Part shown: positions 1-8,799 of the stretch, piece after piece
Layout: every line of letters begins with the position of its first letter
How positions within the stretch are numbered: the stretch's first letter is position 1
Assembly (NCBI RefSeq): GCF_004364585.1
Contig: NZ_SOAN01000002.1
Span: 65,000-128,999 of the forward strand
Length of the DNA stretch: 64,000 bases
From: Nesterenkonia aurantiaca
GTDB lineage: Bacteria; Actinomycetota; Actinomycetes; Actinomycetales; Micrococcaceae
Direction: 5' to 3'
The notes under the pieces: generated by a model
Database searches by the model: none
Seen by the model: only the letters and a program-made list of their open reading frames with translations
What the model was told of the DNA's origin: nothing
Program-made: the position numbers and the translations under genes

Positions 1-915
1 CTCGCCTACGCCGTCCTGGGCTTCGCGCTGCTGGGACTGCGCCGGATCAGCACCCGGGCCGCGCTGCTGCTCGCCGCCGGGCTCTGGGTCGTGGTGGCGC
101 TGGCGCTCCTCGGACTGGGCGCACTGACCTGGTGGCTGGAGTCCGCTCCGCTGATGGACGGCGCGGCGATGAGCCCGGAGTCCATGGAGAGCTCCGGGCT
201 GATCATGGCCAGCGAGGAGGCCCGGGCGGCCTATACCGGGAGCCTCGGCAGCTACCTGGCCTTCCAGCTGGACGCCTACGCGCTCGTGGCCCCCTCGATG
301 CTGCTGGTGCAGGGGCCCATCGCGTTCGCGGCCTTCCTGCTGGGGCTGGTGCTCGGACGCCTGCGGATGCTGGAGCGGATCCTCGCCGGAGAGATCGCCA
401 CGGCGCGGCTGGTCTCGGTCATGCTGCCCGCCCTCGCGGTGGGAGGCGGGCTCAGCGTGACCGCCGCCTGGATGGTCTGGGGCGGCGAGCCGGGAGCCGG
501 TGGATTGGGCGCTGAGACGCTCAGCGCCGGACTGATCTTCCTCGCGGGACCGGTACAGGCCACCGGCTATGTCCTGGCGGCACTGCTGGTCATGCGCCAC
601 CGCGGGTTCAGCTGGCTGGTGCGCCTCCTGGCCCCGGCCGGGCGGATGTCGCTGAGCAACTACCTGGGCCAGTCCCTGGTGCTCGCCCTGATCTTCTCCG
701 CGCTGGGCGCCCCGCTGGGCCTGGGACTGGCCGGGCAGCTGAGCGCGAGCCAGGTGGGCGGCGTCGTCGTCGTGCTCTGGCTGGGCCAGCTCGGGATCTC
801 GCACCTGTGGCTGCGCTTCTTCGACCGCGGCCCGATGGAGGCGCCGCTGCGCGCCTGGACCTACGCGGTGAAGCCGCTTCACGTGAAACCGGCCCAGGAT
901 CATCCTTCAGCGTGA
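1..915 (+). CDS. DUF418 family membrane protein, 5' truncated by the window edge
   Basis: The reading frame is open from the first base of the window, so the N-terminus is missing and the visible part is the last 304 codons. It shows six or seven hydrophobic segments and, near the C-terminus, a GRMSLSNYLGQS motif followed by a hydrophobic helix, which is characteristic of the C-terminal region of DUF418 proteins. Members are polytopic membrane proteins of unknown function. It is followed after 35 bases by an ABC exporter on the same strand and may be cotranscribed with it. A parS-like palindrome lies inside its last codons. Confidence 0.75.
   Translation, partial: LAYAVLGFALLGLRRISTRAALLLAAGLWVVVALALLGLGALTWWLESAPLMDGAAMSPESMESSGLIMASEEARAAYTGSLGSYLAFQLDAYALVAPSMLLVQGPIAFAAFLLGLVLGRLRMLERILAGEIATARLVSVMLPALAVGGGLSVTAAWMVWGGEPGAGGLGAETLSAGLIFLAGPVQATGYVLAALLVMRHRGFSWLVRLLAPAGRMSLSNYLGQSLVLALIFSALGAPLGLGLAGQLSASQVGGVVVVLWLGQLGISHLWLRFFDRGPMEAPLRAWTYAVKPLHVKPAQDHPSA
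876..889. other. parS-like palindrome (candidate ParB binding site)
   Basis: GCTTCACGTGAAAC matches the bacterial parS core GTTTCACGTGAAAC at 13 of 14 positions. It sits inside the 3' end of the DUF418 gene, and parS sites commonly lie within coding sequence near oriC. Only this one copy was seen in the window. An origin-proximal position would fit the nearby ribosomal and dnaB genes, but binding is inferred. Confidence 0.45.
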
Positions 916-950
916 TGCGCACCGCACCGGTGCGGACCTAGCGTGGAGCC

Positions 951-1862
951 ATGATCACAGCCAGCGGCCTGCGCAAGACCTACGGGGAGCGAACCGCGGT
1001 GGACGGGATCAGCTTCGCGCTGGAGCCGGGCCGGGTCACCGGCTTCCTGGGTCCCAACGGGGCGGGGAAGTCCACCACGATGCGGCTGGCCATGGGGCTG
1101 GACCGGCCCAGCGCCGGGCAGATCACGATCAACGGCAGGCCCTACGCCGAACACCGCGCCCCGCTGCGCGAGGTCGGGGCGGTGCTCGACGCCGGGGCGT
1201 GGCATCCGGGATGGACCGGGGAGCAGCAGCTGCGCATCCTGGCCGCCACCCACGCCATCCCCAAGGCTCGGGTCCAGGAGGTCATCGAGATGACCGGACT
1301 CAGCTCCGTGGCCACCCGACGGATCAAGAGCTACTCCCTGGGGATGACTCAGCGGCTTGGGATCGCCGCTGCGATGCTGGGTGACCCCGGGGTGCTGATC
1401 TTCGACGAGCCCATCAACGGGCTGGACCCTGAGGGCGTGCGCTGGGTCCGCCAGCTGGTCCGCCGACTCGCCGCCCAGGGACGGACCGTGTTCATCTCCT
1501 CTCATCTGATGTCGGAGATGGCGCAGACCGCCGATCATCTCATCGTGCTCGGACAGGGGCGGATCATCGCCGATCAGCCGCTGGGCGATTTCATCGACCC
1601 GGCGGGAGAGACCCGGGTGCTGGTGCGCACCGAGGACGCGCAGGCGCTCATGACTGCGCTCGCCGGAGCCCAGATCACCCTGGTCTGCCAGGACGCCGAG
1701 ACCTTCGAGGCGCGCGGCATCGACGCCCGGAGCATCGGCCGCCGGGCACTGGAGATCGGCGTGGTGATCCACGAGCTGACCCCGCTGCACTCCTCCCTGG
1801 AGGAGTCCTACCTCAGGCTGACCGGGAACTATGTCGAACACCGCTCCGGAGGACTGCTATGA
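951..1862 (+). CDS. ABC transporter ATP-binding protein (multidrug/antibiotic export type)
   Basis: This 303-residue protein is the cytoplasmic ATPase of an ABC exporter. The Walker A motif GPNGAGKST is near residue 38, the signature sequence SLGMTQR near 128, and the Walker B motif VLIFDEPINGLDP near 150, followed by an H-loop (SSHLMSEM). The C-terminal 80 residues match the extension seen in CcmA/NatA-type drug and antimicrobial-peptide exporters. Its stop codon overlaps the start of the permease gene (ATGA), so the two are translationally coupled. The two-component system immediately downstream may sense the stress that the exporter relieves. The substrate cannot be read from the sequence. 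Confidence 0.92.
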   Translation: MITASGLRKTYGERTAVDGISFALEPGRVTGFLGPNGAGKSTTMRLAMGLDRPSAGQITINGRPYAEHRAPLREVGAVLDAGAWHPGWTGEQQLRILAATHAIPKARVQEVIEMTGLSSVATRRIKSYSLGMTQRLGIAAAMLGDPGVLIFDEPINGLDPEGVRWVRQLVRRLAAQGRTVFISSHLMSEMAQTADHLIVLGQGRIIADQPLGDFIDPAGETRVLVRTEDAQALMTALAGAQITLVCQDAETFEARGIDARSIGRRALEIGVVIHELTPLHSSLEESYLRLTGNYVEHRSGGLL

Positions 1863-2761
1863 ACCCCAACACCTCCCGCGCCCCGGGAAGCACCCAACCC
1901 GGCGCCGTTGATCATCCGGCGGGCAACGCCGCGGCCTCGGCGTTCGGTCCCGCCGAGGTCAGCTTCACCCGTGCGCTGCGCGCGGAGTGGCTGAAGCTGA
2001 CCAGCCTTCGGCTGAACTGGTGGCTGAGCCTGGCCGCACTTGCGGTGATGATCCTCACGCTGACCGCCACCGTGTTCAGCACCCGCTACCTGTTCTCCGA
2101 ACCTCCGGTCCAGGGCCTGGACACTGAGCTGACCGGGCTCGGCCTCTTCGAGAGCGTCTACTTCAGCTTCACCCTGGTCACGCTGCTGATGGGGGCGCTC
2201 GCGGCGGTCGCGATCACCACCGAGCACACCTCGGGCTCGATCCGGTCCTCGCTGGCCGCGGTGCCCAACCGCAGCATGTTCTTCGCCGCGAAGCTGCTGG
2301 CGGTCTGCGGCTTCATCGCAGCGCTCACCGCGGCGCTGATGCTGCTCTGCTTCCTTGTCCTGCTGCCGCTGGCCGGGTTCTACGACGTGATGCCCCCGCT
2401 GTGGGAGCCCGAGCTCTGGTGGATGACGCTGAGCAACGCGGCGGTGGTGATCATCACCGCCTCACTCGGGTTCGGGCTCGGAGCGCTGCTGCGCAGCACT
2501 GCCGGAGCGGTGGTCACCTACTGCCTGCTGCTCTTCAGCGGACCCATCGCGCTGGGTCTGCTGCAGGCGCTCACCGACTTCGCCCCATGGGTCGAGGAGC
2601 TGGCCCGCTTCGAGATCTTCGCGCTGCAGCGCCAGTTCACCGCCGGCAGCGCCTCCCTGGCCACAGACCTCCCGGTGCCGCTTGCCGGTGGGCTGCTGCT
2701 GGCCTGGGCCGGCGTCGTGCTGCTCCCGGGGTGGCTGCTGTTCACTCGACGCGATGCCTGA
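1859..2761 (+). CDS. ABC transporter permease, ABC-2 type
   Basis: This 300-residue membrane protein has a polar N-terminal stretch of about 45 residues and then roughly six transmembrane segments, the ABC-2 permease layout. A loop resembling TTEHTSGSIRSSL near residue 120 is typical of permeases paired with NatA/BcrA-like ATPases. The start codon overlaps the stop of the preceding ATPase gene, so both subunits should be made together and assemble in the cytoplasmic membrane. The export substrate is unknown. Confidence 0.88.
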   Translation: MNPNTSRAPGSTQPGAVDHPAGNAAASAFGPAEVSFTRALRAEWLKLTSLRLNWWLSLAALAVMILTLTATVFSTRYLFSEPPVQGLDTELTGLGLFESVYFSFTLVTLLMGALAAVAITTEHTSGSIRSSLAAVPNRSMFFAAKLLAVCGFIAALTAALMLLCFLVLLPLAGFYDVMPPLWEPELWWMTLSNAAVVIITASLGFGLGALLRSTAGAVVTYCLLLFSGPIALGLLQALTDFAPWVEELARFEIFALQRQFTAGSASLATDLPVPLAGGLLLAWAGVVLLPGWLLFTRRDA

Positions 2762-2782
2762 GCCGGGTGCCGCGCCACTGGG

Positions 2783-2788
2783 TAGAGT
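2783..2788 (+). promoter_or_regulatory. -10 element of a probable leaderless promoter for the histidine kinase gene
   Basis: TAGAGT ends seven bases before the GTG at 2796, the spacing expected when transcription begins at the start codon itself. There is no Shine-Dalgarno sequence before that GTG, which supports a leaderless mRNA. No clear -35 element was seen. Confidence 0.45.
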
Positions 2789-2795
2789 CGATGCC

Positions 2796-4175
2796 GTGAT
2801 CACCCAGGCGCCCTCCGAATCCCCCACCGGGCAGGTCATGCCGGCCGGCTTCGAGGATCTCGCGATCGTGCGCCGGCGCGGCCTGCGCGGCTGGTTCCGC
2901 AGGCATCCGAGGTCGATGGACGCGGTGGTCATCGGGGTCTATGTGCTGCTGACCCTCTGGGTCTACCCCTACGCCTTCTACGATCTGGGCAGCGGCGCGC
3001 TGTGGCTGCTGATCGGCTATGGCGTGATCATCGCTGCGCTGTGCTTCCGTCGCTCGCATCCGCTGAGCGTGCTTGCCCTGGTGGCCCTGGCCGAGGCGGT
3101 GCTGCTGCTGTTCTACCCCTGGCAGGGCGTGCAGATGATGGGACTGTGCTTCGCCGCCTACGCCGTGGCGCTGCAGCGCGGACTGCTGGTGGGGCTGATC
3201 ACCGGTCTTCCTGCCTGTGTGCTGGGGTATCTGACCTTTCTGCGCACCGAGATCTGGGCGGATCGGAACCAGCCCAGCTGGTGGATGGAGAACTACTACG
3301 ATCCGATGGGGCTCAGCGAGTTCGAGTCGCTGAGCATCCTGGCGGTGATGATGTTCTTCAGCGTCGGGATCTCCGCCGGCATCGGTGCCGCCGTGTGCCG
3401 CGGCCGCAGCCATGAACAGGAGGTCCTGGAGTGGGCCCGGCGCAGCCAGCAGCTGGCCCAGGTCGCCGAGCGCAACCGGATCGCCCGAGAGATGCACGAC
3501 GTGATCGCCCATTCGCTCTCGGTGATGATCTCGCTGGCCGACGGCGCCCGGATCGTGGCGCGCAAGGATCCGCACCGCGCCGGCGAGGTCCTCGAAGAGC
3601 TCTCCGGCACCGGCCGCACCGCACTGGGAGACATGCGGCGCGTGATCGGGGTGCTGCGCGAGGGCCAGGACGTCGGCGCCGCCCGGCGCCCGGTCGGGGA
3701 ATCCCTCGAGGACCTCTATGAGAACTTCCGACAAGCGGGCCTGCCGCTGACCGTGAGCCTCACCGGGCCCTCGCTGCCCGAGGACGCCGGCTTCGGTCTC
3801 ACGGTGCACCGGATCATCCAGGAATCGCTGACCAATGTGCTGCGCTACGGGCGCCAGGTCACCGAGGTGGCGGTGCACATCGAACACCGCCCCGGTCCGA
3901 GCCTGGAAGAGTCGCGACGGCTGCGCTCTGAAGGCCTCAGCGCGGCGGACCAGGCCGCGCTGGGAATGCCGGCCACCGGTCAGGTGGTGCTCACGATCAC
4001 CGACGACGGCGTGCACCCGGCCCATGGTGAGCGCCGCGAATCGGTGGGCAGCGGCCTGGGGATCCATGGCATGGAGGAGCGCGCAGGCTTCTACAGCGGT
4101 TCGGTCTACGCAGGCCCGGCACCGCGCCGGGGCTGGATGGTGCGCGCGGTGCTGGAACCGCCGCAGAAGGGATGA
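2796..4175 (+). CDS. Two-component sensor histidine kinase (NarL/LiaS-type, HisKA_3)
   Basis: This 459-residue kinase has an N-terminal membrane domain of four to five helices (about residues 40-190), a HisKA_3 dimerisation domain with the phospho-acceptor His234 in the motif REMHDVIAHS, and a C-terminal HATPase domain with N-box ESLTNVLRYG and a GSGLGI glycine box near 410. The frame could be extended upstream into the permease gene, but the GTG at 2796 is preferred because it lies just outside the permease and is preceded by a correctly spaced -10 element. It should phosphorylate the response regulator encoded four bases downstream. Confidence 0.9.
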   Translation: MITQAPSESPTGQVMPAGFEDLAIVRRRGLRGWFRRHPRSMDAVVIGVYVLLTLWVYPYAFYDLGSGALWLLIGYGVIIAALCFRRSHPLSVLALVALAEAVLLLFYPWQGVQMMGLCFAAYAVALQRGLLVGLITGLPACVLGYLTFLRTEIWADRNQPSWWMENYYDPMGLSEFESLSILAVMMFFSVGISAGIGAAVCRGRSHEQEVLEWARRSQQLAQVAERNRIAREMHDVIAHSLSVMISLADGARIVARKDPHRAGEVLEELSGTGRTALGDMRRVIGVLREGQDVGAARRPVGESLEDLYENFRQAGLPLTVSLTGPSLPEDAGFGLTVHRIIQESLTNVLRYGRQVTEVAVHIEHRPGPSLEESRRLRSEGLSAADQAALGMPATGQVVLTITDDGVHPAHGERRESVGSGLGIHGMEERAGFYSGSVYAGPAPRRGWMVRAVLEPPQKG

Positions 4176-4179
4176 CCAG

Positions 4180-5076
4180 GTGAACAACCACCACCACGAC
4201 GACGCGGCACACCCCGCACGCCTCGAGGCCGCCGTGCCCGGGGACGAGCCGCGCACCGGCCCGTTGAAGGTGATGCTGGTCGATGATCAGCACCTGCTCC
4301 GGATGGGCTTCCGGCTGATCCTCGAGGGCGAGGAGGACCTGGAGGTCGTGGCGGAGGCCGCCGACGGGATCGAGGCGCTGCAGACGCTCAACGCGCTCCC
4401 CCCTGGCCAACGCCCAGAGGTGGTGCTGATGGATGTGCGGATGCCTCGGATGGACGGGATCGAGGCCACCACGAAGGTGGTCGAGCAGTTCCCGCAGACC
4501 CGCGTGATCATCCTGACCACCTTCGACCTGGACGAATACGCCTTCTCAGGACTCCAGGCCGGCGCGAGCGCCTTCCTGCTCAAGGACGTCACCCCGGAGG
4601 ACCTGGTCCACGCGGTGCGCGTGGTGGCAGAGGGCGACGCCGTGGTGGCCCCGCGGATCACCCAGCGGCTGCTGGAGGTCTACCTGCGCGGTGGAGCCCG
4701 GATCGAACCCTCAGCAGCGCAGAGCCCCAGCGGCGGGGCAGCTCGCCGCGCTCGCGGAGCTGCAGGCGGCGCGGGGACCGGCACGACCGACGCGACCGGC
4801 GCCGGGACCGGCACGGGGCGGCCGCTGCCCGATGGTCGGGAGATCGCCGAGGCCATGGACGATGGAGTCCCGCGCGAACCCCTGACCCAGCGCGAGACCG
4901 AGATGCTCTTCGCCGTGGCCGAGGGTCTCTCCAACGCGGAGATCGCCGCGAAGTTCTTCCTCTCCGAGGCCACGGTGAAGACCCATGTGCGTCGGATCCT
5001 GACCAAGCTGCAGCTGCGGGACCGGGTGCAGGCCGTGGTCTACGTGTTCCAGACCGGGCTTATCGGTCCGCTCTAG
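4180..5076 (+). CDS. Response regulator, NarL/LuxR family
   Basis: The 298-residue protein has an N-terminal receiver domain from about residue 28, with acidic residues in VDDQH, phospho-acceptor Asp85 in LMDVRMPRMDG, a conserved Thr in ILTTF and Lys in LLKD. It ends in a LuxR-type helix-turn-helix (LTQRETEML to VKTHVRRIL). Between them is a low-complexity Ala/Gly/Thr linker of about 60 residues, longer than usual. The GTG at 4180 is chosen because AGAAGGGA lies seven bases upstream and overlaps the end of the kinase gene. It is the partner of that kinase and may regulate the upstream ABC exporter. Confidence 0.92.
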   Translation: MNNHHHDDAAHPARLEAAVPGDEPRTGPLKVMLVDDQHLLRMGFRLILEGEEDLEVVAEAADGIEALQTLNALPPGQRPEVVLMDVRMPRMDGIEATTKVVEQFPQTRVIILTTFDLDEYAFSGLQAGASAFLLKDVTPEDLVHAVRVVAEGDAVVAPRITQRLLEVYLRGGARIEPSAAQSPSGGAARRARGAAGGAGTGTTDATGAGTGTGRPLPDGREIAEAMDDGVPREPLTQRETEMLFAVAEGLSNAEIAAKFFLSEATVKTHVRRILTKLQLRDRVQAVVYVFQTGLIGPL

Positions 5077-5096
5077 CCCGGAGGGTGCGCGGCGGG

Positions 5097-5300
5097 TCAG
5101 GTCTCGGACTGGCTGGGGATCCGATCTGCGGTTTGGGCATGGGCCTGGGCCTGGGTCTGCTCCTCGCGGTAGGCGTCGTGGTCGCGCAGCGCATTGCGCA
5201 CCGCGGCACGGATCGTGGCGTGCAGCACGAACATCACGATCAGCAGCAGCGCCACGAAGAGCAGGAGATTGATGAGAAGGCCGGCCCACATTGCTGACAT
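5097..5300 (-). CDS. Small single-helix membrane protein, hypothetical
   Basis: A 67-residue protein with one hydrophobic segment (about residues 5-27) followed by a basic and then a Gln/Ala/acidic tail. The frame extends further upstream, but the first internal ATG at 5300 puts the transmembrane helix at the N-terminus, as in short actinobacterial membrane proteins. It lies convergent to the response regulator and divergent from the aminopeptidase. No family is recognised. A real gene is likely but not certain. Confidence 0.5.
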   Translation of the reverse strand: MSAMWAGLLINLLLFVALLLIVMFVLHATIRAAVRNALRDHDAYREEQTQAQAHAQTADRIPSQSET

Positions 5301-5358
5301 GCGGCCACGCTGGCAGCGGGCCCCGCAGGAATCGAGGCCTCTGATTAGGATGGCGAGC

Positions 5359-6678
5359 ATGACATCCGAAGAGCTGATCGAAGACCTCGCCGACTATGTG
5401 ACCGCCTCGCCCTCCTCCTACCATGCGGCGACCGTGGCGGCGCAGCGGCTGGTCAGCGCCGGATTCACCCAGCTGGGTGAACATCAGGACTGGCCCGCCG
5501 AGCCCGGACGCTACGTCGTGGTCCGCGATGGAGCCGTGCTGGCCTGGGTGGTGCCGGCCGGGGCGTCCCCGATGACCCCGCTGCGCATTCTCGGGGCACA
5601 TACCGATTCCCCCGGGTTCAAGCTCAAGCCCAAGTCCACGATGATCAGTCAGGGCTGGCTGCAGGCCGGCGTCGAGGTCTACGGCGGACCGCTGCTGAAC
5701 TCCTGGCTGGATCGGGAGCTGCGCCTGGCCGGGCGCCTGGTCACCCGCGACGGAGCCACACACCTGGCCTCCACCGGGCCCGTGGCTCGCATCCCGCAGC
5801 TGGCCATCCATCTGGACCGTCAGGTCAACGAGGGCCTCAAGCTGGGCAAGCAGGCGCACACCGCTCCGATCCTGGGACTTGCCGGCTCCGCGGAGCAGGC
5901 GGCTGCCGCCGACGTGCTGGGCCTGCTGGCCGCCTCCGCCGGGGTGGACCCCGCCCAGGTCGACGGCTATGACGTGGTCCTCGCCGACGCCCAGGCCCCG
6001 GCGACCTTCGGTGCGGCGCAGGAGTTCCTCGCCTCGAGCCGGCTCGACAACCTCTCCTCGGTCCACGCCGGACTCAGCGCCCTGATCGGCACCGCGGAGA
6101 CGGCCGAGGCCGGCACGGTCATTCCGATGCTGGCCGCCTTCGACCACGAGGAGCTGGGCTCGGCCTCGCGCTCCGGCGCGGCCGGGCCGTTCCTGGAAGA
6201 GGTGCTGGGCCGGATCTATGAAGGCCTCGGCCGAGCCGCAGGTCAGCCCGATGCCACCACCACCCAGCGGGCTCAGGCGCTGGCGGCCTCCTGGCACCTC
6301 TCCAGCGATGCCGGGCACGCGGTCCACCCGAACTACTCCGAACGCCATGACCCGGCGAACCGGCCGCTGCCCAACGGGGGTCCGCTGCTGAAGATCAACG
6401 CCAACCAGCGCTACACCACCGACGCCCCTGGGGCGGCGATGTGGGCCCAGGTCTGCCGCGCCGCCGGAGTGCCCACCCAGGAGTTCGTCTCCAACAACGA
6501 CCTCCCCTGCGGCTCCACCATCGGGCCGATCACCGCCACCCGGCTGGGCATCCGCACCGTCGACGTCGGCATCGCGCTGCTCTCGATGCATTCGGCCCGG
6601 GAGATGTGCGGGGTCCAGGACATCGCTCATCTCCGGGACGCCGTAGCGAGCTTCTTCACCACCTCGCTCAACAGCTGA
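5359..6678 (+). CDS. apeB: M18 family aminopeptidase (aspartyl aminopeptidase type)
   Basis: This 439-residue zinc aminopeptidase contains the M18 hallmarks: the metal-binding HTDSPGFKLKP near residue 82, a FDHEELGS segment carrying the catalytic and zinc-binding acids, and a C-terminal SMHSAREMCG motif whose histidine binds zinc. It should remove N-terminal residues from cytoplasmic peptides. An ATG nine bases upstream (5350) is also in frame. The 5359 start is preferred because AGGATGG then lies at Shine-Dalgarno distance and the protein begins like other M18 enzymes. Confidence 0.92.
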   Translation: MTSEELIEDLADYVTASPSSYHAATVAAQRLVSAGFTQLGEHQDWPAEPGRYVVVRDGAVLAWVVPAGASPMTPLRILGAHTDSPGFKLKPKSTMISQGWLQAGVEVYGGPLLNSWLDRELRLAGRLVTRDGATHLASTGPVARIPQLAIHLDRQVNEGLKLGKQAHTAPILGLAGSAEQAAAADVLGLLAASAGVDPAQVDGYDVVLADAQAPATFGAAQEFLASSRLDNLSSVHAGLSALIGTAETAEAGTVIPMLAAFDHEELGSASRSGAAGPFLEEVLGRIYEGLGRAAGQPDATTTQRAQALAASWHLSSDAGHAVHPNYSERHDPANRPLPNGGPLLKINANQRYTTDAPGAAMWAQVCRAAGVPTQEFVSNNDLPCGSTIGPITATRLGIRTVDVGIALLSMHSAREMCGVQDIAHLRDAVASFFTTSLNS

Positions 6679-6711
6679 GCGGGCGCGTTCGTCGCCCTGG
6701 CGCAAAGCCGG

Positions 6712-6850
6712 TACGATGGTGCAGGTTGTCTGACCTTGATCCTTCCTGCCCTCATGCCGAGGGCGGAGGAAAAGGCCCAGATGCAGATGCAGATAGACCC
6801 TCCTGTTACGGAAATCCCGTGACCGCAAGGCCAAAGGAGGTGGGTTAACA
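6712..6850 (+). promoter_or_regulatory. rpsF leader with -10 element and two hairpins (candidate S6:S18 autoregulatory leader)
   Basis: TACGAT at 6712-6717 resembles a -10 element and would give a leader of about 130 bases. The leader can form a GCCCTC/GAGGGC hairpin at 6748-6764 with loop ATGCC followed by GAG (a CCG in the loop region), and a second hairpin GTTACGG/CCGTGAC at 6805-6823. A strong AAAGGAGG lies before the rpsF ATG. S6:S18 complexes are known to repress rpsF operons through a leader hairpin with an exposed CCG. Assignment to that class is inference. Confidence 0.4.
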
Positions 6851-6852
6851 CA

Positions 6853-7152
6853 ATGCGTCACTATGAACTGATGGTGCTCGTCGACCCCGAGGTTGACGAG
6901 CGCACCGTGGAACCGACTCTCGGCAAGTACATGGAGGTCGTCAAGAAGGACGGCGGCACCGTGGACAACGTCGATGTCTGGGGCCGTCGCCGCCTGGCTT
7001 ACGAGATCCAGAAGAAGACGGAAGCGGTCTACGCCGTCGTCAACTTCCACTCGACTCCTGACGCCGCCGCCGAGCTCGACCGACTGCTGCGCCTGAACGA
7101 GACGATCATGCGCACCAAGATCACCCGCCCCGAGGAACAGAAGATCGATTAA
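6853..7152 (+). CDS. rpsF: 30S ribosomal protein S6
   Basis: The 99-residue protein begins [12 protein letters not shown] and carries the [12 protein letters not shown] motif that defines bacterial S6. It binds the 30S platform together with S18, which is encoded two genes downstream. The start is fixed by AAAGGAGG about ten bases upstream. It is the first gene of the conserved rpsF-ssb-rpsR-rplI operon, whose order here is the standard one. Confidence 0.98.
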   Translation: MRHYELMVLVDPEVDERTVEPTLGKYMEVVKKDGGTVDNVDVWGRRRLAYEIQKKTEAVYAVVNFHSTPDAAAELDRLLRLNETIMRTKITRPEEQKID

Positions 7153-7208
7153 TCCTCCAGGTGGTCTATCCACCTGTCAGGGCGAACCAGCAACCAAGGA
7201 GCATTTCC

Positions 7209-7796
7209 ATGGCCGGCGAGACCATCATCACCGTTGTAGGCAACCTGACGGCAGATCCAGAGCTCCGCTTCACCCCCTCGGGTGCAGCGGTCTCCAACTT
7301 CGCCATCGCGTCTACGCCGCGGTTCTTCGACCGTCAAGCAAACGAATGGAAGGACGGAGAGACTCTCTTCGTCCGTTGTTCGCTGTGGCGTGAAGCCGCA
7401 GAGAACGCCGCCGAGTCCCTCACCAAGGGCACCCGCGTGATCGCGCAGGGTCGCCTGAAGGCTCGGTCGTTCCAGACCAAGGAGGGGGAGAACCGCACCT
7501 CCTGGGAGCTCGACGTCGATGAGATCGGTCCCTCGCTGCGCTTCGCCACGGCAAGCGTCCAGCGCTCGAGCGGCGGCCAAGGCGGCCGTCCGAGCGGCGG
7601 AGGCGGCTTCGGCGGCGGCAACGCCGGCGGCGCGGCCTCCGGCGGCGGCTTCGGCGGTGGGAACTCCGGCGGCGGCTCGTCATCCGGCGGCTCCGGCGGG
7701 TGGAACAACGATTCCGCACCGCAGGATCCGTGGGGCGGCCAGCCCTCCGGCGGCGGAAGCTGGGGCACCCCTGACAACAACGAGCCACCGTTCTGA
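7209..7796 (+). CDS. ssb: Single-stranded DNA-binding protein
   Basis: A 195-residue SSB with an N-terminal OB fold (about 1-115, motifs [15 protein letters not shown] and [18 protein letters not shown]), a Gly/Ser-rich disordered linker of about 65 residues, and a C-terminal tip ending DNNEPPF that recruits replication and repair proteins. The ATG at 7209 is preceded by CAAGGAG and gives the standard N-terminus [13 protein letters not shown]; an ATG 48 bases upstream is in frame but would add an atypical extension. It protects ssDNA during replication and lies between rpsF and rpsR, as in most bacteria. Confidence 0.97.
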   Translation: MAGETIITVVGNLTADPELRFTPSGAAVSNFAIASTPRFFDRQANEWKDGETLFVRCSLWREAAENAAESLTKGTRVIAQGRLKARSFQTKEGENRTSWELDVDEIGPSLRFATASVQRSSGGQGGRPSGGGGFGGGNAGGAASGGGFGGGNSGGGSSSGGSGGWNNDSAPQDPWGGQPSGGGSWGTPDNNEPPF

Positions 7797-7910
7797 GCTT
7801 GAGCAGCGCCTCGCGCTCCTCGAGCCCACGAACAGCGGCTTGAACACACACACTATCCACCATCCCGCATCCCACAGGTGCGGGCTCCGAGAATGAGAAG
7901 GAGCACCACG

Positions 7911-8150
7911 ATGGCAAAGGCTGAACTCAAGAAGCCAAAGCCCAAGGCGAACCCGCTGAAGGCTGCTGACATCACGGTCATTGACTACAAGGACACCGCC
8001 CTGCTGCGGAAGTTCATTTCCGACCGAGGCAAGATCCGCGCACGCCGGGTGACCGGCGTGACTGTCCAGGAGCAGCGAAAGATCGCCCAGGCGATCAAGA
8101 ACGCTCGCGAAGTCGCACTGTTGCCGTACGCTGGCGCAGGCCGCGGCTGA
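7911..8150 (+). CDS. rpsR: 30S ribosomal protein S18
   Basis: This 79-residue basic protein has the S18 core [19 protein letters not shown] and the [23 protein letters not shown] segment. The ATG at 7911 is preceded by GAGAAGGAG and follows a small hairpin (CCCGCA/TGCGGG, 7864-7884) in the ssb-rpsR gap. It lacks the four zinc-binding cysteines of zinc-type S18 paralogues, so it is the zinc-independent form. It pairs with S6 on the small subunit. Confidence 0.97.
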   Translation: MAKAELKKPKPKANPLKAADITVIDYKDTALLRKFISDRGKIRARRVTGVTVQEQRKIAQAIKNAREVALLPYAGAGRG

Positions 8151-8182
8151 TCCAGGACTGACTGGGAAGGAAAGGAACAACC

Positions 8183-8635
8183 ATGGCAAAGCTCATCCTG
8201 ACTCAGGAAGTGACCGGTCTCGGCGCCTCCGGAGATGTGGTCGACGTCAGAAGCGGCTACGCACGCAACTACCTGTTGCCGCGTGGCTTCGCACTGGCCT
8301 GGACCAAGGGCGGCGAAAAGGATGTGGAGCGCCTGCGCTCCGCTCGCAAGGCTCGCGAGATCGCAACGGTCGAGGAAGCACAGGCAGTGGCCACCAAGCT
8401 GCAGTCTGCCCCCGTGAAGATCACCGTGAAGACCGGCGACTCCGGTCGCCTGTTCGGAACCGTCGGTTCCGCACAGATCGCCGATGCGGTCGAGGCCTCC
8501 GGCCTGGGCTCCATCGACAAGCGCACCGTCGAGATCCCCGCACGTATCAAGGCAGTCGGCAGCTACAAGGCCACCGTTCGCCTGCACGCTGATGTCTCAG
8601 CGACCCTCGACCTGCAGGTCGTCGGCTCGAAGTAG
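8183..8635 (+). CDS. rplI: 50S ribosomal protein L9
   Basis: The 150-residue protein shows the bilobed L9 plan: an N-terminal rRNA-binding domain containing [25 protein letters not shown], a long helix, and a C-terminal domain with [32 protein letters not shown] precedes the ATG. It is the last gene of the rpsF operon and is followed by a stem-loop terminator. Confidence 0.98.
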   Translation: MAKLILTQEVTGLGASGDVVDVRSGYARNYLLPRGFALAWTKGGEKDVERLRSARKAREIATVEEAQAVATKLQSAPVKITVKTGDSGRLFGTVGSAQIADAVEASGLGSIDKRTVEIPARIKAVGSYKATVRLHADVSATLDLQVVGSK

Positions 8636-8675
8636 GCAGCACCCAGCATCCCAGCCGAACCCGGCTGAAACACGA

Positions 8676-8714
8676 GAGAGCCTCGGACTCCTGCGGGAGG
8701 CCGGGGCTCTCTTG
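8676..8714 (+). terminator. Rho-independent-like terminator after rplI
   Basis: GAGAGCCTCGG (8676-8686) pairs with CCGGGGCTCTC (8701-8711), an 11-bp stem with one G-U pair, followed by a short T-containing tail. It lies about 40 bases after the rplI stop. Confidence 0.65.
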
Positions 8715-8799
8715 TGCTCTGGAGGAAGCCCCGACCGACCCGCGATCAGGGGCGTCTGTGGGGAATGACCTCGGGCAGGCGCGGGTTATGCTGAACGTG

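Noticed and set aside
4711-7173. 820-codon antisense frame spanning four genes
   Set aside because: It runs opposite to recognised genes including apeB and rpsF and shows no protein family features.
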